A stretch of DNA of 64,000 bases from Beijerinckiaceae bacterium (GTDB lineage: Bacteria; Pseudomonadota; Alphaproteobacteria; Rhizobiales; Beijerinckiaceae). The notes beneath the pieces were generated by a model, which had not been told where the DNA came from, searched no databases, and saw only the letters and a list, made by a program, of their open reading frames with translations. Made by a program: the position numbers and the translations under genes. The DNA lies in contig JALOTF010000002.1 of assembly GCA_025458025.1 (NCBI GenBank), forward strand, positions 1 through 64,000, given 5' to 3'. Each line of letters opens with the position of its first letter. Within the stretch, counting starts at the first letter, position 1. This document shows positions 29,174 through 37,782 of this stretch, piece by piece.

Positions 29174-29950
29174 TTATTCTTCGTTACGGACACCGAAGAG
29201 TTGCAGCAGCATCTGGAACATGTTGACGAAGTTCAGGTACAGCGTCAGCGCGCCCATCAGCGACCACTTCTGCATGAGGGTCTGGTCACCGGCCACCACG
29301 TCATACTCTTCCTTCAGGCGCTGGGTGTCCCAGGCGGTCAGACCCGCGAAGACCAGCACGCCGATCACGTTGATCGCGAACTGAAGCGCCGACGACTTCA
29401 TGAAGATGTTCACGAGGCCGGCGATGATGAGGCCGAACAGGCCCATGAGCATGAACTTGCCCATGCCGCTGAGGTCCTTCTTCGTCGTGTAGCCGAAGAG
29501 CGACAGCGCACCGAAAGCGGCGGCGGTGATGAAGAACACCTGCGCGATAGAGCCCAGCTTGTAGATGACAAAGACGCTCGACAGCGACAGGCCCATAATG
29601 GCCGCGAAGCTGTAGAACGTGCCTAGCAGCGCGCCATAGCTCATCCGTTCCCAGCGGAACGAGAGCAGCAGCACGAAGCCGAGCGGGGCGAGCATCACCA
29701 CCCACTTCAGCGGGCTGAGCCAGATGGCCTGGCCGAACGGGGTGAGCGCCAGACGGCCATTCACACCCGTGGTGGTGCCGAGCATGAACGCGCCAATCGC
29801 CACCAGACCGGAAATGGCCAGCGCGATGGACATGTGGTTGTAGATGCCGAGCATGTACGAGCGCAGGCCAGCATCATACTGGGCGGCGCTCATGGAACGG
29901 CCCATGCCCGCGGCATAGGGGGCATAAGCGTTGCGATCGTAATCAGCCAT
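29174..29950 (-). CDS. Bax inhibitor-1 / YccA family membrane protein
   Basis: 258 residues with about seven hydrophobic helices from residue 35 onward, preceded by a polar tail rich in Tyr and Ala (MADYDRNAYAPYAAGMG). Conserved BI-1 features include MLGIYNHMSIALAISG, the SLSSVFVIYKLGSIAQVFFI helix and the C-terminal AWDTQRLKEEY followed by ALTLYLNFVNMFQMLLQL. Members are proton-sensitive calcium leak channels in some bacteria or partners of the FtsH protease (YccA). Which role applies here cannot be told. Stand-alone gene with its own terminator. Confidence 0.92.
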   Translation of the reverse strand: MADYDRNAYAPYAAGMGRSMSAAQYDAGLRSYMLGIYNHMSIALAISGLVAIGAFMLGTTTGVNGRLALTPFGQAIWLSPLKWVVMLAPLGFVLLLSFRWERMSYGALLGTFYSFAAIMGLSLSSVFVIYKLGSIAQVFFITAAAFGALSLFGYTTKKDLSGMGKFMLMGLFGLIIAGLVNIFMKSSALQFAINVIGVLVFAGLTAWDTQRLKEEYDVVAGDQTLMQKWSLMGALTLYLNFVNMFQMLLQLFGVRNEE

Positions 29951-30134
29951 TGGAGCCTCTCTCCTGCCAGGGCGGCAACCGTGCCGTCCTTGGTTTCGCT
30001 ATATATTACGTTCTTCGTGGAAAATCTCAAGAGGGGGGAGTGTAGCGAACTCCCTTTCAAGGCTAGGCGGCGGCCAGCGTCGCCGCCGTCAACAATTGTG
30101 TCAGAATATCGGCGAAACTAAACTGGATAACTCT

Positions 30135-32690
30135 TCAAGCATGGCGCAAGTATGGGGCAGGTTTTTGCCCCAGTATGTGCCATGTCCCAATCAACCCAAG
30201 AATAATCGTGACAACAAAGGCAGAAAAAGCCATCGAGAGTGTTGACGCCACGGGCAAAACAAATTCCAGCCGCATGATGCCGGACACCACGAGTGACGCT
30301 CCGGCTACTCCGCAGACAATCCCGAATATCACAGCAATCGCCCCGAGTGCCGAGTATTCAACGATCATCGCGCCCAAAAGCGTCGAGCGTGTGGCGCCCA
30401 GCGTTTTCAGAATCACGCTTTCGCGCTGCCTTGTGCGGGCTGATGCGGCCAGCGCGCCGCCCAGAACAAGGATGCTCGCGACCAGGGCGATGGCGCTCGC
30501 GGCGCGGATCGCGAAGACCAGTTGCGAGACGAGGCTATCTGCCGCAGCGAGTGCTTCCTTCACGCGCACGGAGCTGATCGAGGGGAATTCCCGCGCGATC
30601 TTCCGGGCCAGCGCGATTTCCGCCTGCGCGGATGTTCCCGGCGGCAGGCTCACAGTCGCGAGGAAGCTGTGCGGCGCGCCGGCGAAAGTGTTCGGCGAGA
30701 AGACCATGATGAAGTTGATGCCGATCTGCTGCCAGCGGATCTCGCGCAGATTGGCGATGGTCGCGGTGATGCGCCGGCCCAGCACGTTGACCGTGACCGT
30801 ATCACCCACCTTGAGGCCGAGATTGTCGGCGATGTCCTTCGCGAAAGAGACCTGCGGCGTGCCGCGATAATCCGCCGGCCACCACTGGCCTTCGACCACG
30901 CGCGAGCCTTCAGGCGGGGTCGCCGCATAGGTGATGCCGCGATCGCCGTCGAAAATCCAGGCATCTTCCGAGCGGCGGAATTCGCCGGCACCGAGGCCGC
31001 GAATTTCCACGATGCGCCCCCTGAGTTGCGGCGTGCGCGCCACCGTGCCGCCGGGGGCTTCGGCCTTCAGGAAGGATTCGAAGCGGTCCATCTCGCGGGA
31101 GGGGATGTCGATGAAGAAGAAGCTCGGTGCGAGGCCCGGCAGGGTTCCGCGGAATTGCCGCACGAGGTTGGTATCGATCAGCATCAGCGCGACGATCAGC
31201 GTGAGGCCCAGGCCCAGCGAGAGGATCACCGAGGGCGTCAGGCTGCCGGGGCGATGCAGGTTGGCAATCGCCACGCGCACGATGGGGTTCCTCGGGCGCG
31301 GCAGCTTCGCAGCGAGGCGCATCACCAGCGCCGAAACGAGCCGCAGGGTCAGCAGAGCGCCGCCGGCCGAGACGAGATAGATCGTCGCGATCCGCTTTTC
31401 GGTCGCAGTTTCGATCACCAGCGCCCCAAAAGCCCCGATGGCCAGCACGACGATCGCGATATCTATAAAGCTCGGGCGCCAGCGCGGGGCGGCAATTTCA
31501 TCGCGGAAGAGCACGGTGGGCGGTACCGCGCGGGCGCGCAACAGCGGCCAGAGCGCGAAAGCAGTAGCCGTCACCACGCCATAGCCGAGGCCTAGCAGCA
31601 ATTCGCGCGGATAAATGCCGATTTGCAGCGGGAAGGGAAGAAGATCGCCGAAGCCCATCAGCGCCGCCTGCGGGAGCAGGGTGCCCAGCGCGAGGCCGAT
31701 CACGATGCCGATCAGCGCGAAGGCGAGCACCTGCGCCAGCGCCGAGAAGAACACGAAGCGGCTGGAGGCGCCGAGGCTTTTCAGGGTAGCGATGCGGGGG
31801 ATCTGCTTGTCGGCAAAGGCGCGAGTGGCATTCGCCACGCCCACGCCGCCAATCAGGAGGCTGGTAAGGCCCACGAGCGAGAGAAATTGCGTGAAGCGGC
31901 CGATCTGCCGCTCAAGGCCAGGCGAGGCGCGCAGGCGCGTTACCACCTGCCAGCCGGCATCGGGTGCGGCCTTGGCAATCGTGTCGAGCGCTGCGGCCAG
32001 CCGCGTCTCGCTCGCCTGCGGCCCGAGATCGAGCCGGTAGGAGAAGCGCGTCAGCGATCCCGGCTGGATCAGCCCGGTGCGGCGCATGGAATCCGTGCTC
32101 ATCAGCACGCGCGGGCCGAAGCCGAAGCCGCCGGAGAGCTTGTCCGGCTCGCTGGTGAGATGGGCGGCGACGCGGAATTCCGCTTCACCGATGCGCAAAC
32201 GGTCGCCGATGCCGATGCCCAGCCGGCCCGTCAGCAGCGGATCGACCACGAGGCCGGAGAGGCCGCTGGCATCGGGCGCAAAAAGCGCGTGAAGATCGGT
32301 TGGCTTGGTGCCGTTCGGCCCTTCAAGGCCCACGGTTCCGGCCACCGGGTAGGCGGTCTCGACCGCCTTGATCTCGACCAGCGTGCTTTCATCATTCGTG
32401 GCACGCGCCATGGCGCGGCTGAGAATCTGCACGGAAACGCGGCCTTCGCGTTCCAGAACCGCGCGTTCCGCCGGCGTCGCCTCCCGCTGGATGAGCGTGA
32501 AGGCCGCATCCGCGCCGAGGATCAGCTTGCCCTCGCGGCTGAGGCCGTCAGTCAGTGCGCGCGACAGGCTGACGACCGCGACAATCGCCGCGACACCCAG
32601 TGCGATGCAGGCGATGAGAATGCCGAACTGGCCGATGGAGGCGCGCAACTCGCGCTTCACCAGCCGCCCGATGAGAGGGAGGCCGTTCAT
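30135..32690 (-). CDS. ABC transporter permease, FtsX/YbbP type
   Basis: 851 residues. It contains two FtsX-like permease modules, each ending in three membrane helices, separated by large periplasmic domains, plus extra helices in the middle: the ten-helix YbbP topology. Typical segments are the N-terminal IACIALGVAAIVAVVSLSRA, the IATLKSLGASSRFVFFSALA coupling loop in the first half and its counterpart VILKTLGATRSTLLGAMIVE in the second. It overlaps the upstream ATPase gene by 4 bp. With the divergent TesA-like gene this reproduces the E. coli tesA-ybbA-ybbP locus. The substrate is unknown; lipid or lipoprotein export is an inference from the superfamily. Confidence 0.9.
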   Translation of the reverse strand: MNGLPLIGRLVKRELRASIGQFGILIACIALGVAAIVAVVSLSRALTDGLSREGKLILGADAAFTLIQREATPAERAVLEREGRVSVQILSRAMARATNDESTLVEIKAVETAYPVAGTVGLEGPNGTKPTDLHALFAPDASGLSGLVVDPLLTGRLGIGIGDRLRIGEAEFRVAAHLTSEPDKLSGGFGFGPRVLMSTDSMRRTGLIQPGSLTRFSYRLDLGPQASETRLAAALDTIAKAAPDAGWQVVTRLRASPGLERQIGRFTQFLSLVGLTSLLIGGVGVANATRAFADKQIPRIATLKSLGASSRFVFFSALAQVLAFALIGIVIGLALGTLLPQAALMGFGDLLPFPLQIGIYPRELLLGLGYGVVTATAFALWPLLRARAVPPTVLFRDEIAAPRWRPSFIDIAIVVLAIGAFGALVIETATEKRIATIYLVSAGGALLTLRLVSALVMRLAAKLPRPRNPIVRVAIANLHRPGSLTPSVILSLGLGLTLIVALMLIDTNLVRQFRGTLPGLAPSFFFIDIPSREMDRFESFLKAEAPGGTVARTPQLRGRIVEIRGLGAGEFRRSEDAWIFDGDRGITYAATPPEGSRVVEGQWWPADYRGTPQVSFAKDIADNLGLKVGDTVTVNVLGRRITATIANLREIRWQQIGINFIMVFSPNTFAGAPHSFLATVSLPPGTSAQAEIALARKIAREFPSISSVRVKEALAAADSLVSQLVFAIRAASAIALVASILVLGGALAASARTRQRESVILKTLGATRSTLLGAMIVEYSALGAIAVIFGIVCGVAGASLVVSGIMRLEFVLPVASTLSMAFSAFVVTIILGLIGTWHILGQKPAPYLRHA

Positions 32691-33421
32691 TCCGCCGCCC
32701 CCAGAAGGTCGCGCTGCTCCACGATCTGCCCGGCGCGGATGCGCACGACGCGATCGCAGGATTCCGCGAGGCCCATATCATGCGTGATCAGCAGCAGGGT
32801 GGTGCCGCGCTCGCGCTTGAGGCGGAACAGAAGGGAAATGATCTCGCGACCCGTAGCTTCATCGAGGTTGCCGGTGGGTTCATCCGCCACCACGATGGCC
32901 GGGCGCGGGGCCAGTGCACGGGCAATGGCCACGCGCTGCTGCTCGCCGCCGGAGAGCTGGCCGGGATAATGGTTGAGCCGATGCCCAAGGCCCACAGCCT
33001 GCAATTCGGCCTCGGCGCGCTGGAAGGCGTCATCCGCGCCGGCGAGTTCCATGGGGATCGCCACGTTTTCCCGCGCCGTGAGCGTGGGAATGAGGTGGAA
33101 GGACTGGAAGACGATGCCGATATTCCGCCCCCGAAACTGCGCGAGCTTGTCCTCGGAATAATGCGTGATGTTCTCGCCTGCGATGTGGATTTCGCCCGTA
33201 TCCGGCCGTTCGAGGCCTGCCGCGGTCATCAGCAGGGTTGTCTTGCCGGAGCCGGAAGGACCGACGAGACCTACCGCGAGCCCACGCGGAATATCCAGCG
33301 AGAGCTTCTTCAGGATATGCACGCGGGATGCACCCGAACCGAGGCTCAGATCGATCTCGTGCATCCGGATCGCAGGTTCAGCCTTGGTCTCGACGATTTT
33401 CGTCATCACGTTCATGTCCAT
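32687..33421 (-). CDS. ABC transporter ATP-binding protein, YbbA/LolD type
   Basis: 244 residues. Walker A (GPSGSGKTT) is at residues 54-62. The Q-loop is in VFQSFHLIPTLTARENV, the signature is LSGGEQQRVAIARAL, Walker B is VVADEPTGNLD and the switch histidine is in LLITHDMG. This is the MacB/LolD/YbbA class of ATPases that work with FtsX-like permeases. Its stop overlaps the start of the permease (TCAT at 32687-32690), so the two are coupled. The N-terminal 15 residues before AIRMHEIDLSL are not conserved; a later start is possible. Confidence 0.93.
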   Translation of the reverse strand: MDMNVMTKIVETKAEPAIRMHEIDLSLGSGASRVHILKKLSLDIPRGLAVGLVGPSGSGKTTLLMTAAGLERPDTGEIHIAGENITHYSEDKLAQFRGRNIGIVFQSFHLIPTLTARENVAIPMELAGADDAFQRAEAELQAVGLGHRLNHYPGQLSGGEQQRVAIARALAPRPAIVVADEPTGNLDEATGREIISLLFRLKRERGTTLLLITHDMGLAESCDRVVRIRAGQIVEQRDLLGAAE

Positions 33422-33540
33422 CCCCGCTTGCGGGCGAGCCGCTCGCGGCCCATCTCGTGCGTTATACGTTTGTGCAGGCCTCCAGATGGTGGCTTGCGTG
33501 TGAATTCCAAGAAAGCGAACCGAGAAAGGGTTTCCCGGTC

Positions 33541-34215
33541 ATGCAATTTCGATTTCCCGGTGCTGAAAAAGTCCGGTCCCTTCTCCCGGCTCTCGCGGTT
33601 CTCTGGGGCTTTCTGATGGCAGGCACACTGACCGCAACGATGGCCGAGGCGCGCACCATCCGGTTGGTTGCGTTGGGCGACAGCCTCACGGCGGGTTACC
33701 AGCTTGCGGGCAAGGATGCTTTCCCCGCCGTGCTCGAAGCAGCGCTGAAGGCCAAGGGCCATGATGTGGTGATAGAGAATGCCGGCGTCTCCGGCGATAC
33801 GACCACGGGCGGGCTCGAACGGCTCGATTGGTCCGTGCCCGACGGCACCGATGGCGTGATCCTCGAACTCGGCGCGAATGATGCGCTGCGCGGGCTCGAC
33901 CCCTCGATCCCCGAGAAGGCGCTCGACCAGATCCTCACGAAGCTGAAGGCGCGCAACATTCGCGTGCTCATCGCGGGCATGTATGCGCCGCGCAACAATG
34001 GCGAGGCCTATGCGAAGGCTTTCGACGCCATTTATCCGCGCCTCGCCCAGAAGCACGGCGCGATGCTCTACCCCTTCTTCCTCGATGGCATTGCCGGTGA
34101 TGCGAAGCTTAATCTCGCGGATGGCATTCACCCCAATCCGGCCGGGGTACGCGTGATTGTCGAGCGCATATTGCCCACGGTCGAGGCTTTCCTGAAATCG
34201 CTTGCCAAGGGCTGA
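33541..34215 (+). CDS. tesA: Periplasmic SGNH/GDSL esterase, TesA/arylesterase-like
   Basis: 224 residues with a signal peptide (hydrophobic stretch about residues 13-34, likely cut near AEA at 37). All SGNH blocks are visible: GDSLTAGY with nucleophile Ser48, SGDTTTGG, GANDALRG with Asn113, and DGIHPNPAG with Asp194 and His197. TesA-type enzymes hydrolyse acyl esters, thioesters and lysophospholipids in the periplasm. ATG 33541 begins the signal peptide; the open frame runs further upstream across the divergent ABC gene. It is divergently arranged with ybbA-ybbP as in E. coli. Confidence 0.92.
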   Translation: MQFRFPGAEKVRSLLPALAVLWGFLMAGTLTATMAEARTIRLVALGDSLTAGYQLAGKDAFPAVLEAALKAKGHDVVIENAGVSGDTTTGGLERLDWSVPDGTDGVILELGANDALRGLDPSIPEKALDQILTKLKARNIRVLIAGMYAPRNNGEAYAKAFDAIYPRLAQKHGAMLYPFFLDGIAGDAKLNLADGIHPNPAGVRVIVERILPTVEAFLKSLAKG

Positions 34216-34283
34216 CCGCTTGTCAGCCGCCATTCAGGCAGCCACAAGCAGGAAAAGACCATCAGAAAGGAAAGGATACGCGC

Positions 34284-34844
34284 GTGGCGAAACTCGATCT
34301 TTGGAAAGACCCCTGGCCTCTCGATGAGAAGCAGTGCCCGTGCGACGTGCATTTCACGCGCTATCTCACGACGAATGGGCTCAAAAACCAGCGGATCTTC
34401 CATTTCGGCACGGGCGATCATCATCATGTCGGCCTGCAGGCGCCGGGGGCGGGGCATTCCGTGCTGGGCATCACGGCAACGGAAGCCGAGTATTCGAGCT
34501 ATATCCGCCTCGTGGTGGAGAATCCGGCGTTGGGAAAGCACTACAAGGTGCTTTTCTCGGATATCTACCAGACCAATCTCGCGCTGCTACCGGAATTCGA
34601 CATCGTGACGCTCTTCCATGTCGGAGAGTTCTGGTCGGCGAACAACGCGCCCTTCGCGAGCGTGGATGATGCCGGGCTCATCGAGGGCATGGCCGGCAAG
34701 CTCGCCAAGGGTGGGCGGCTGTTCATCTATACCGGCTCCTTCGCCTATGACGTGGCAGAGCGGCTCATCCCCGCGATTGCCGCGCGCGCCGACCTTGTGG
34801 AAGAGCCACGTTTCGAAACCCTCCGGGTGTTCCGCAAGGCATGA
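34284..34844 (+). CDS. Small methyltransferase-like protein, function unknown
   Basis: 186 residues, no signal peptide. The overall pattern resembles a compact Rossmann-fold SAM methyltransferase: IFHFGTGDHHHVGL (39-52) sits where motif I (DxGxGxG) would be, FDIVTLFHVGEFW where motif IV would be, and GLIEGMAGKLAKGGRLFIYTGS matches the LKPGG-L post-motif region. Motif I has HHH in place of the usual glycines and lacks the acidic end residue, so SAM binding is doubtful. It lies 68 bp after tesA on the same strand. I do not recognise a named family. Confidence 0.55.
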   Translation: MAKLDLWKDPWPLDEKQCPCDVHFTRYLTTNGLKNQRIFHFGTGDHHHVGLQAPGAGHSVLGITATEAEYSSYIRLVVENPALGKHYKVLFSDIYQTNLALLPEFDIVTLFHVGEFWSANNAPFASVDDAGLIEGMAGKLAKGGRLFIYTGSFAYDVAERLIPAIAARADLVEEPRFETLRVFRKA

Positions 34845-34934
34845 AGCCTTGTGGATGACGGCGCAAAAACAGTGCGGAATTTTCGCACGCTCTTGATAGC
34901 CTGAATGCATCAGCGTGATTCGGGGGAGGGTGCC

Positions 34935-35468
34935 ATGCCACGGCTCTTCATCGGTCTCGAAGTGCCGGAGGCGATTGCCACGCGCCTGTCCCTGCTCCGG
35001 GCCGGTTTGCCTGGTGCGCGATGGGTCGATCCATCCGATTACCATGTCACCCTGCGCTTCATCGGCGATATCGATCGCCGCCTCGCCAATGAGGTGGATG
35101 AGGAGCTGGCGGATCTCTATGCCGAGCCGGTTCGCGTGCGCATCACCGGGCTCGGGGTGTTCGGGGGTGACAAGCCGCATACGCTTTATGCCGCGATTGA
35201 TCCCTCCCGGCCGCTGGTCGGTTTGCAGGCCGATAGCGAGCGGCGCCTGAGGCGTCTCGGCCTGCCGCCGGAACCGCGGAAATTCGTGCCGCATGTCACG
35301 CTGGCGCGATTGCGCGGGGCCTCCACGCTGGATCTCGCGGATTACCTCTCTGCTTATAGTTTGATGGGCGGTGTGGAATTTATCGCCGACCAGTTCGCGC
35401 TCTTCTCGGCCCGCGACATGGTGGGTGGCGGGCCCTATATCGTGGAGGCGGCCTACCCGCTCCATTGA
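34935..35468 (+). CDS. thpR: RNA 2',3'-cyclic phosphodiesterase
   Basis: 177 residues. Two HxTx motifs define the 2H phosphoesterase fold: HVTL (His37, Thr39) within YHVTLRFIG and HVTL (His120, Thr122) within FVPHVTLARLR. The N-terminus MPRLFIGLEVPEAI is characteristic of ThpR/LigT. These enzymes open 2',3'-cyclic phosphate ends of RNA and can ligate tRNA halves in vitro. ATG 34935 follows GGGGGAGGG; the longer frame from 34905 lacks similarity. The next gene starts 9 bp later, suggesting cotranscription with phhB. Confidence 0.93.
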   Translation: MPRLFIGLEVPEAIATRLSLLRAGLPGARWVDPSDYHVTLRFIGDIDRRLANEVDEELADLYAEPVRVRITGLGVFGGDKPHTLYAAIDPSRPLVGLQADSERRLRRLGLPPEPRKFVPHVTLARLRGASTLDLADYLSAYSLMGGVEFIADQFALFSARDMVGGGPYIVEAAYPLH

Positions 35469-35477
35469 GGGATTTCC

Positions 35478-35780
35478 ATGTCGAAGACACTTGCTCCCGC
35501 TGCCCGCAAGGCTGCGCTCGAAACCCTGCCGGACTGGAACTTCGATGAAGCGCGCGACGCGATCGCCCGTCGCTTCAGCTTCGGCGATTTCGTCGAGGCC
35601 TTCGGCTTCATGAGCGAGGTCGCGCTTGAGGCCGAGAAGATGAACCATCATCCGGAATGGACGAATGTCTATCGCCACGTCGATATTCGCCTGACCACGC
35701 ATGATGCCGGCGGGCTGACCGAGTTGGATCTCGCCTTGGCCCGCGCGATCGAGCGCATCGCCGCCCGCCGGGCGGGGTGA
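35478..35780 (+). CDS. phhB: Pterin-4a-carbinolamine dehydratase
   Basis: 100 residues, normal length. It dehydrates 4a-hydroxytetrahydrobiopterin to recycle the cofactor of phenylalanine hydroxylase. The active-site block EKMNHHPEW (His57, His58, Pro59) and the following [20 protein letters not shown] are standard. No phhA gene is in the window, although hmgA of tyrosine degradation lies 27 kb away. ATG 35478 follows GAGGGAT. The 3' end abuts a palindromic repeat at 35797-35846. Confidence 0.95.
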   Translation: MSKTLAPAARKAALETLPDWNFDEARDAIARRFSFGDFVEAFGFMSEVALEAEKMNHHPEWTNVYRHVDIRLTTHDAGGLTELDLALARAIERIAARRAG

Positions 35781-35796
35781 TTCTCGCTTTTTCGTG

Positions 35797-35846
35797 GACG
35801 CATTTTCTTCACGCGAACCGGAAACCACTTCGCTTGAAAATGCTTT
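35797..35846. repeat. 50-bp palindromic intergenic repeat, copy 1
   Basis: An imperfect palindrome with outer arms GCATTTTC (35800-35807) and GAAAATGC (35836-35843) and inner arms GCGAA/TTCGC around an ACCGGAAACC core. The reverse complement recurs at 51092-51141 with one difference in 50 bases (C35812 versus the complement of A51126). It sits between the convergent ends of phhB and the SDR gene and could act as a terminator. Confidence 0.85.
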
Positions 35847-35850
35847 GCCT

Positions 35851-36636
35851 TTATTTCGGCGCCATGCGGATCGCGCCGTCGAGGCGAATGCCCGTGCCGT
35901 TGAGCATGTCGTTCCGGCAGATCGTCTCGACCAGCGCGGCATATTCCGCCGGGTTGCCCAAACGCTGCGGGAACGGCACTGCTGCCGCGAGCGTCTTGCG
36001 GTATTCCTCGGAGATCTGATCGAACATCGGCGTGTGGAAGATGCCCGGCAGGATGCTGACCACACGGATGCCATGGCCCGAGAGATCGCGCGCGACCGGT
36101 AAAGTGAGCGCGAGAATGCCGCCCTTCGAGGCCGAATAGGCGGCCTGCCCGATCTGGCCATCCTCGGCGGCCACCGAAGAGGTGTTCACGATCACCCCGC
36201 GCCCGCCATCGGGCGTGATCGGCTCCAGCCCCGCCATGGCGACCGAGCATTTCGCGATCATCCGGTAGGAACCGATGAGGTTGATGCCGAGCACTTTCGT
36301 GAAGGCGCCGAGGTCGTGCGCCTTCAGTGCGCCCGTTTCGCGATCTTTCGAGACCGTGCGCTGCCCGGCGACAATGCCCGCGCAATTCACGAGAATGCGC
36401 TCCACGCCATGCGTTGCGCGCGCCGCCGCGAGAGCAGCATCGACTGATTCATCGCTTGTGACATCACAGAGGTGGAAGAATCCGCCGATCTCGCCGGCCA
36501 CGCGGTTGCCGCGCTCGGCATTGAGATCGAGCAGCGTCACCTTCACGCCGAAGCTCGCGAGGTGCCGCGCCGTGGCCTCGCCAAGGCCGGAAGCGCCGCC
36601 GGTGACTACGGCTGCAATCGTGGAATCGAGCTTCAT
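35851..36636 (-). CDS. SDR family dehydrogenase, 3-hydroxyacyl-CoA dehydrogenase type II-like
   Basis: 261 residues. Cofactor motif TGGASGLG (12-19), NAG variant NCAGI near 84-88, catalytic Ser in NTSSVAA (about 153-154) and Tyr167-x3-Lys171 in AYSASKGG. The pattern VVTGGASGLGEATARHL and the long substrate loop (LEPITPDGGRGVIVNTSS) match the HSD17B10/ERAB-like branch, which oxidises 3-hydroxyacyl-CoA with NAD. The true substrate is not proven. ATG 36636 (MKLDSTIAAVVTGG) is the natural start; the extra upstream 28 codons are unconserved. Confidence 0.87.
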   Translation of the reverse strand: MKLDSTIAAVVTGGASGLGEATARHLASFGVKVTLLDLNAERGNRVAGEIGGFFHLCDVTSDESVDAALAAARATHGVERILVNCAGIVAGQRTVSKDRETGALKAHDLGAFTKVLGINLIGSYRMIAKCSVAMAGLEPITPDGGRGVIVNTSSVAAEDGQIGQAAYSASKGGILALTLPVARDLSGHGIRVVSILPGIFHTPMFDQISEEYRKTLAAAVPFPQRLGNPAEYAALVETICRNDMLNGTGIRLDGAIRMAPK

Positions 36637-36785
36637 CGTCGTATCTCCCCAGATGGTCTCTGCCAGCGGTAGCGGCTCGTGGTATACCACGCAACCCCGC
36701 CAGAGGTCTGAGAACGGCACGTTGGACTTGAACTTGCCGCAATCGCGCGCAAAATCCGCTGCCGCTATCCCGGAGGATTTCGAGA

Positions 36786-37172
36786 ATGAGCGTCGAATGG
36801 CGTGAACCGATGAGCAAGGCCGAAATGCAGGCGCTGCGCCGCGCCGCGCGCGATGAGGCCGGCATTCTGGCCGAGGTTCTGGCGATGATGCGCCGGCTCG
36901 CCCGGGCTCTGCCGTTTTCGGAAGATGTGCTCGCGGCCTATGTCTGCGTGCGCGATCCTGCCACCAGCAAGCGCGTGAAGTTCATCCTGCTTGCGGCCCT
37001 GGCTTATCTCGTCATGCCGCTCGACGGCATCCCGGATGTCCTGCCGCTCCTCGGTTTCACGGATGATGCCGCGATGATCGCCACAGCGATCGCTGCGGTG
37101 CGCGGCGCGATCACGCCCGAACATCGCGAAGAGGCCCGCAACCTGCTGGATGAAACGCAATACGCGGATTAA
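36786..37172 (+). CDS. YkvA family protein (DUF1232)
   Basis: 128 residues. The DUF1232 core is the hydrophobic helix pair SKRVKFILLAALAYLVMPLDGIPDVLPLLGFTDDAAMI, here with the conserved P-L-D-x-I-P-D motif (PLDGIPD). The region before it is a charged helix. Function is unknown; the family is membrane-associated. CGGAGGA at 36771 provides a clear ribosome-binding site for ATG 36786. The stop (TAA 37170-37172) is one base from the convergent stop of the sigma factor gene, so the two messages must overlap. Confidence 0.9.
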   Translation: MSVEWREPMSKAEMQALRRAARDEAGILAEVLAMMRRLARALPFSEDVLAAYVCVRDPATSKRVKFILLAALAYLVMPLDGIPDVLPLLGFTDDAAMIATAIAAVRGAITPEHREEARNLLDETQYAD

Positions 37173-37173
37173 C

Positions 37174-37782
37174 CTAGCGCGATTCTTCCACGCCTGCCGC
37201 TTCCAACCCACGTCTCAAGCGCGTGAAGGCAAGACGCAGGCGTGACTTCACCGTGCCTAGCGGAATCCCCGTGCGGTCGGCGATCTGCGAATGCGAGAGC
37301 CCCTCGTAGAAGGCGAGCTTCACGAGGCTCTGCTGTTCGTTCGGGAGTTCGGTGACGAGCCCGCGCACGATATCGTCGCGCTGCTGGCCGTCGAAGGCCT
37401 GGTCGATCCGGCCTTCCGAGGCAATCTCGAGAATCGCGGGCGATTGCGGATCGACATAATCCGTACGGTCGCGGCGCGAGAGATCGATGCGGCGGTTGCG
37501 CGCGATGCGATAAAGCCAGGTGGAGAGCGCCGATTTCGAGGGGTCGAACAGCGAGGCCTTGCGCCAGAGCGTGATCATCACGTCCTGCGCGATTTCCTCG
37601 GCCTGCGCCGCATCCAGCCCGAGCCGCTGGAGATGGGCCTCGATGCGCGGCGCGAAATGGTCGAACAGTGTCGTGAAGGCTTCCTTGTCCCGGTCCTGCG
37701 CCACGCGGGCCACAAGGCGCGCCCAATCCGCGGCTCGCGAGCCGCCCGCGGGTGCGGATGTCGGGGGGTCAACCTTGTCCAT
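37174..37782 (-). CDS. RNA polymerase sigma factor, ECF subfamily
   Basis: 202 residues. Region 2 (about 30-100): FTTLFDHFAPRIEAHLQRLG, then EEIAQDVMITLWRKASLFDP and STWLYRIARNRRIDLSRR. Region 4 (about 140-195): LPNEQQSLVKLAFYEGLSH and the helix-turn-helix SQIADRTGIPLGTVKSRLRLA. The sequence resembles the RpoE/SigK-like group often paired with ChrR- or RskA-type anti-sigma factors, but no such gene is adjacent. ATG 37782 is preferred over an in-frame TTG at 37812. Its GGGAG ribosome-binding site lies in an inverted repeat (37791-37809). Confidence 0.93.
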   Translation of the reverse strand: MDKVDPPTSAPAGGSRAADWARLVARVAQDRDKEAFTTLFDHFAPRIEAHLQRLGLDAAQAEEIAQDVMITLWRKASLFDPSKSALSTWLYRIARNRRIDLSRRDRTDYVDPQSPAILEIASEGRIDQAFDGQQRDDIVRGLVTELPNEQQSLVKLAFYEGLSHSQIADRTGIPLGTVKSRLRLAFTRLRRGLEAAGVEESR

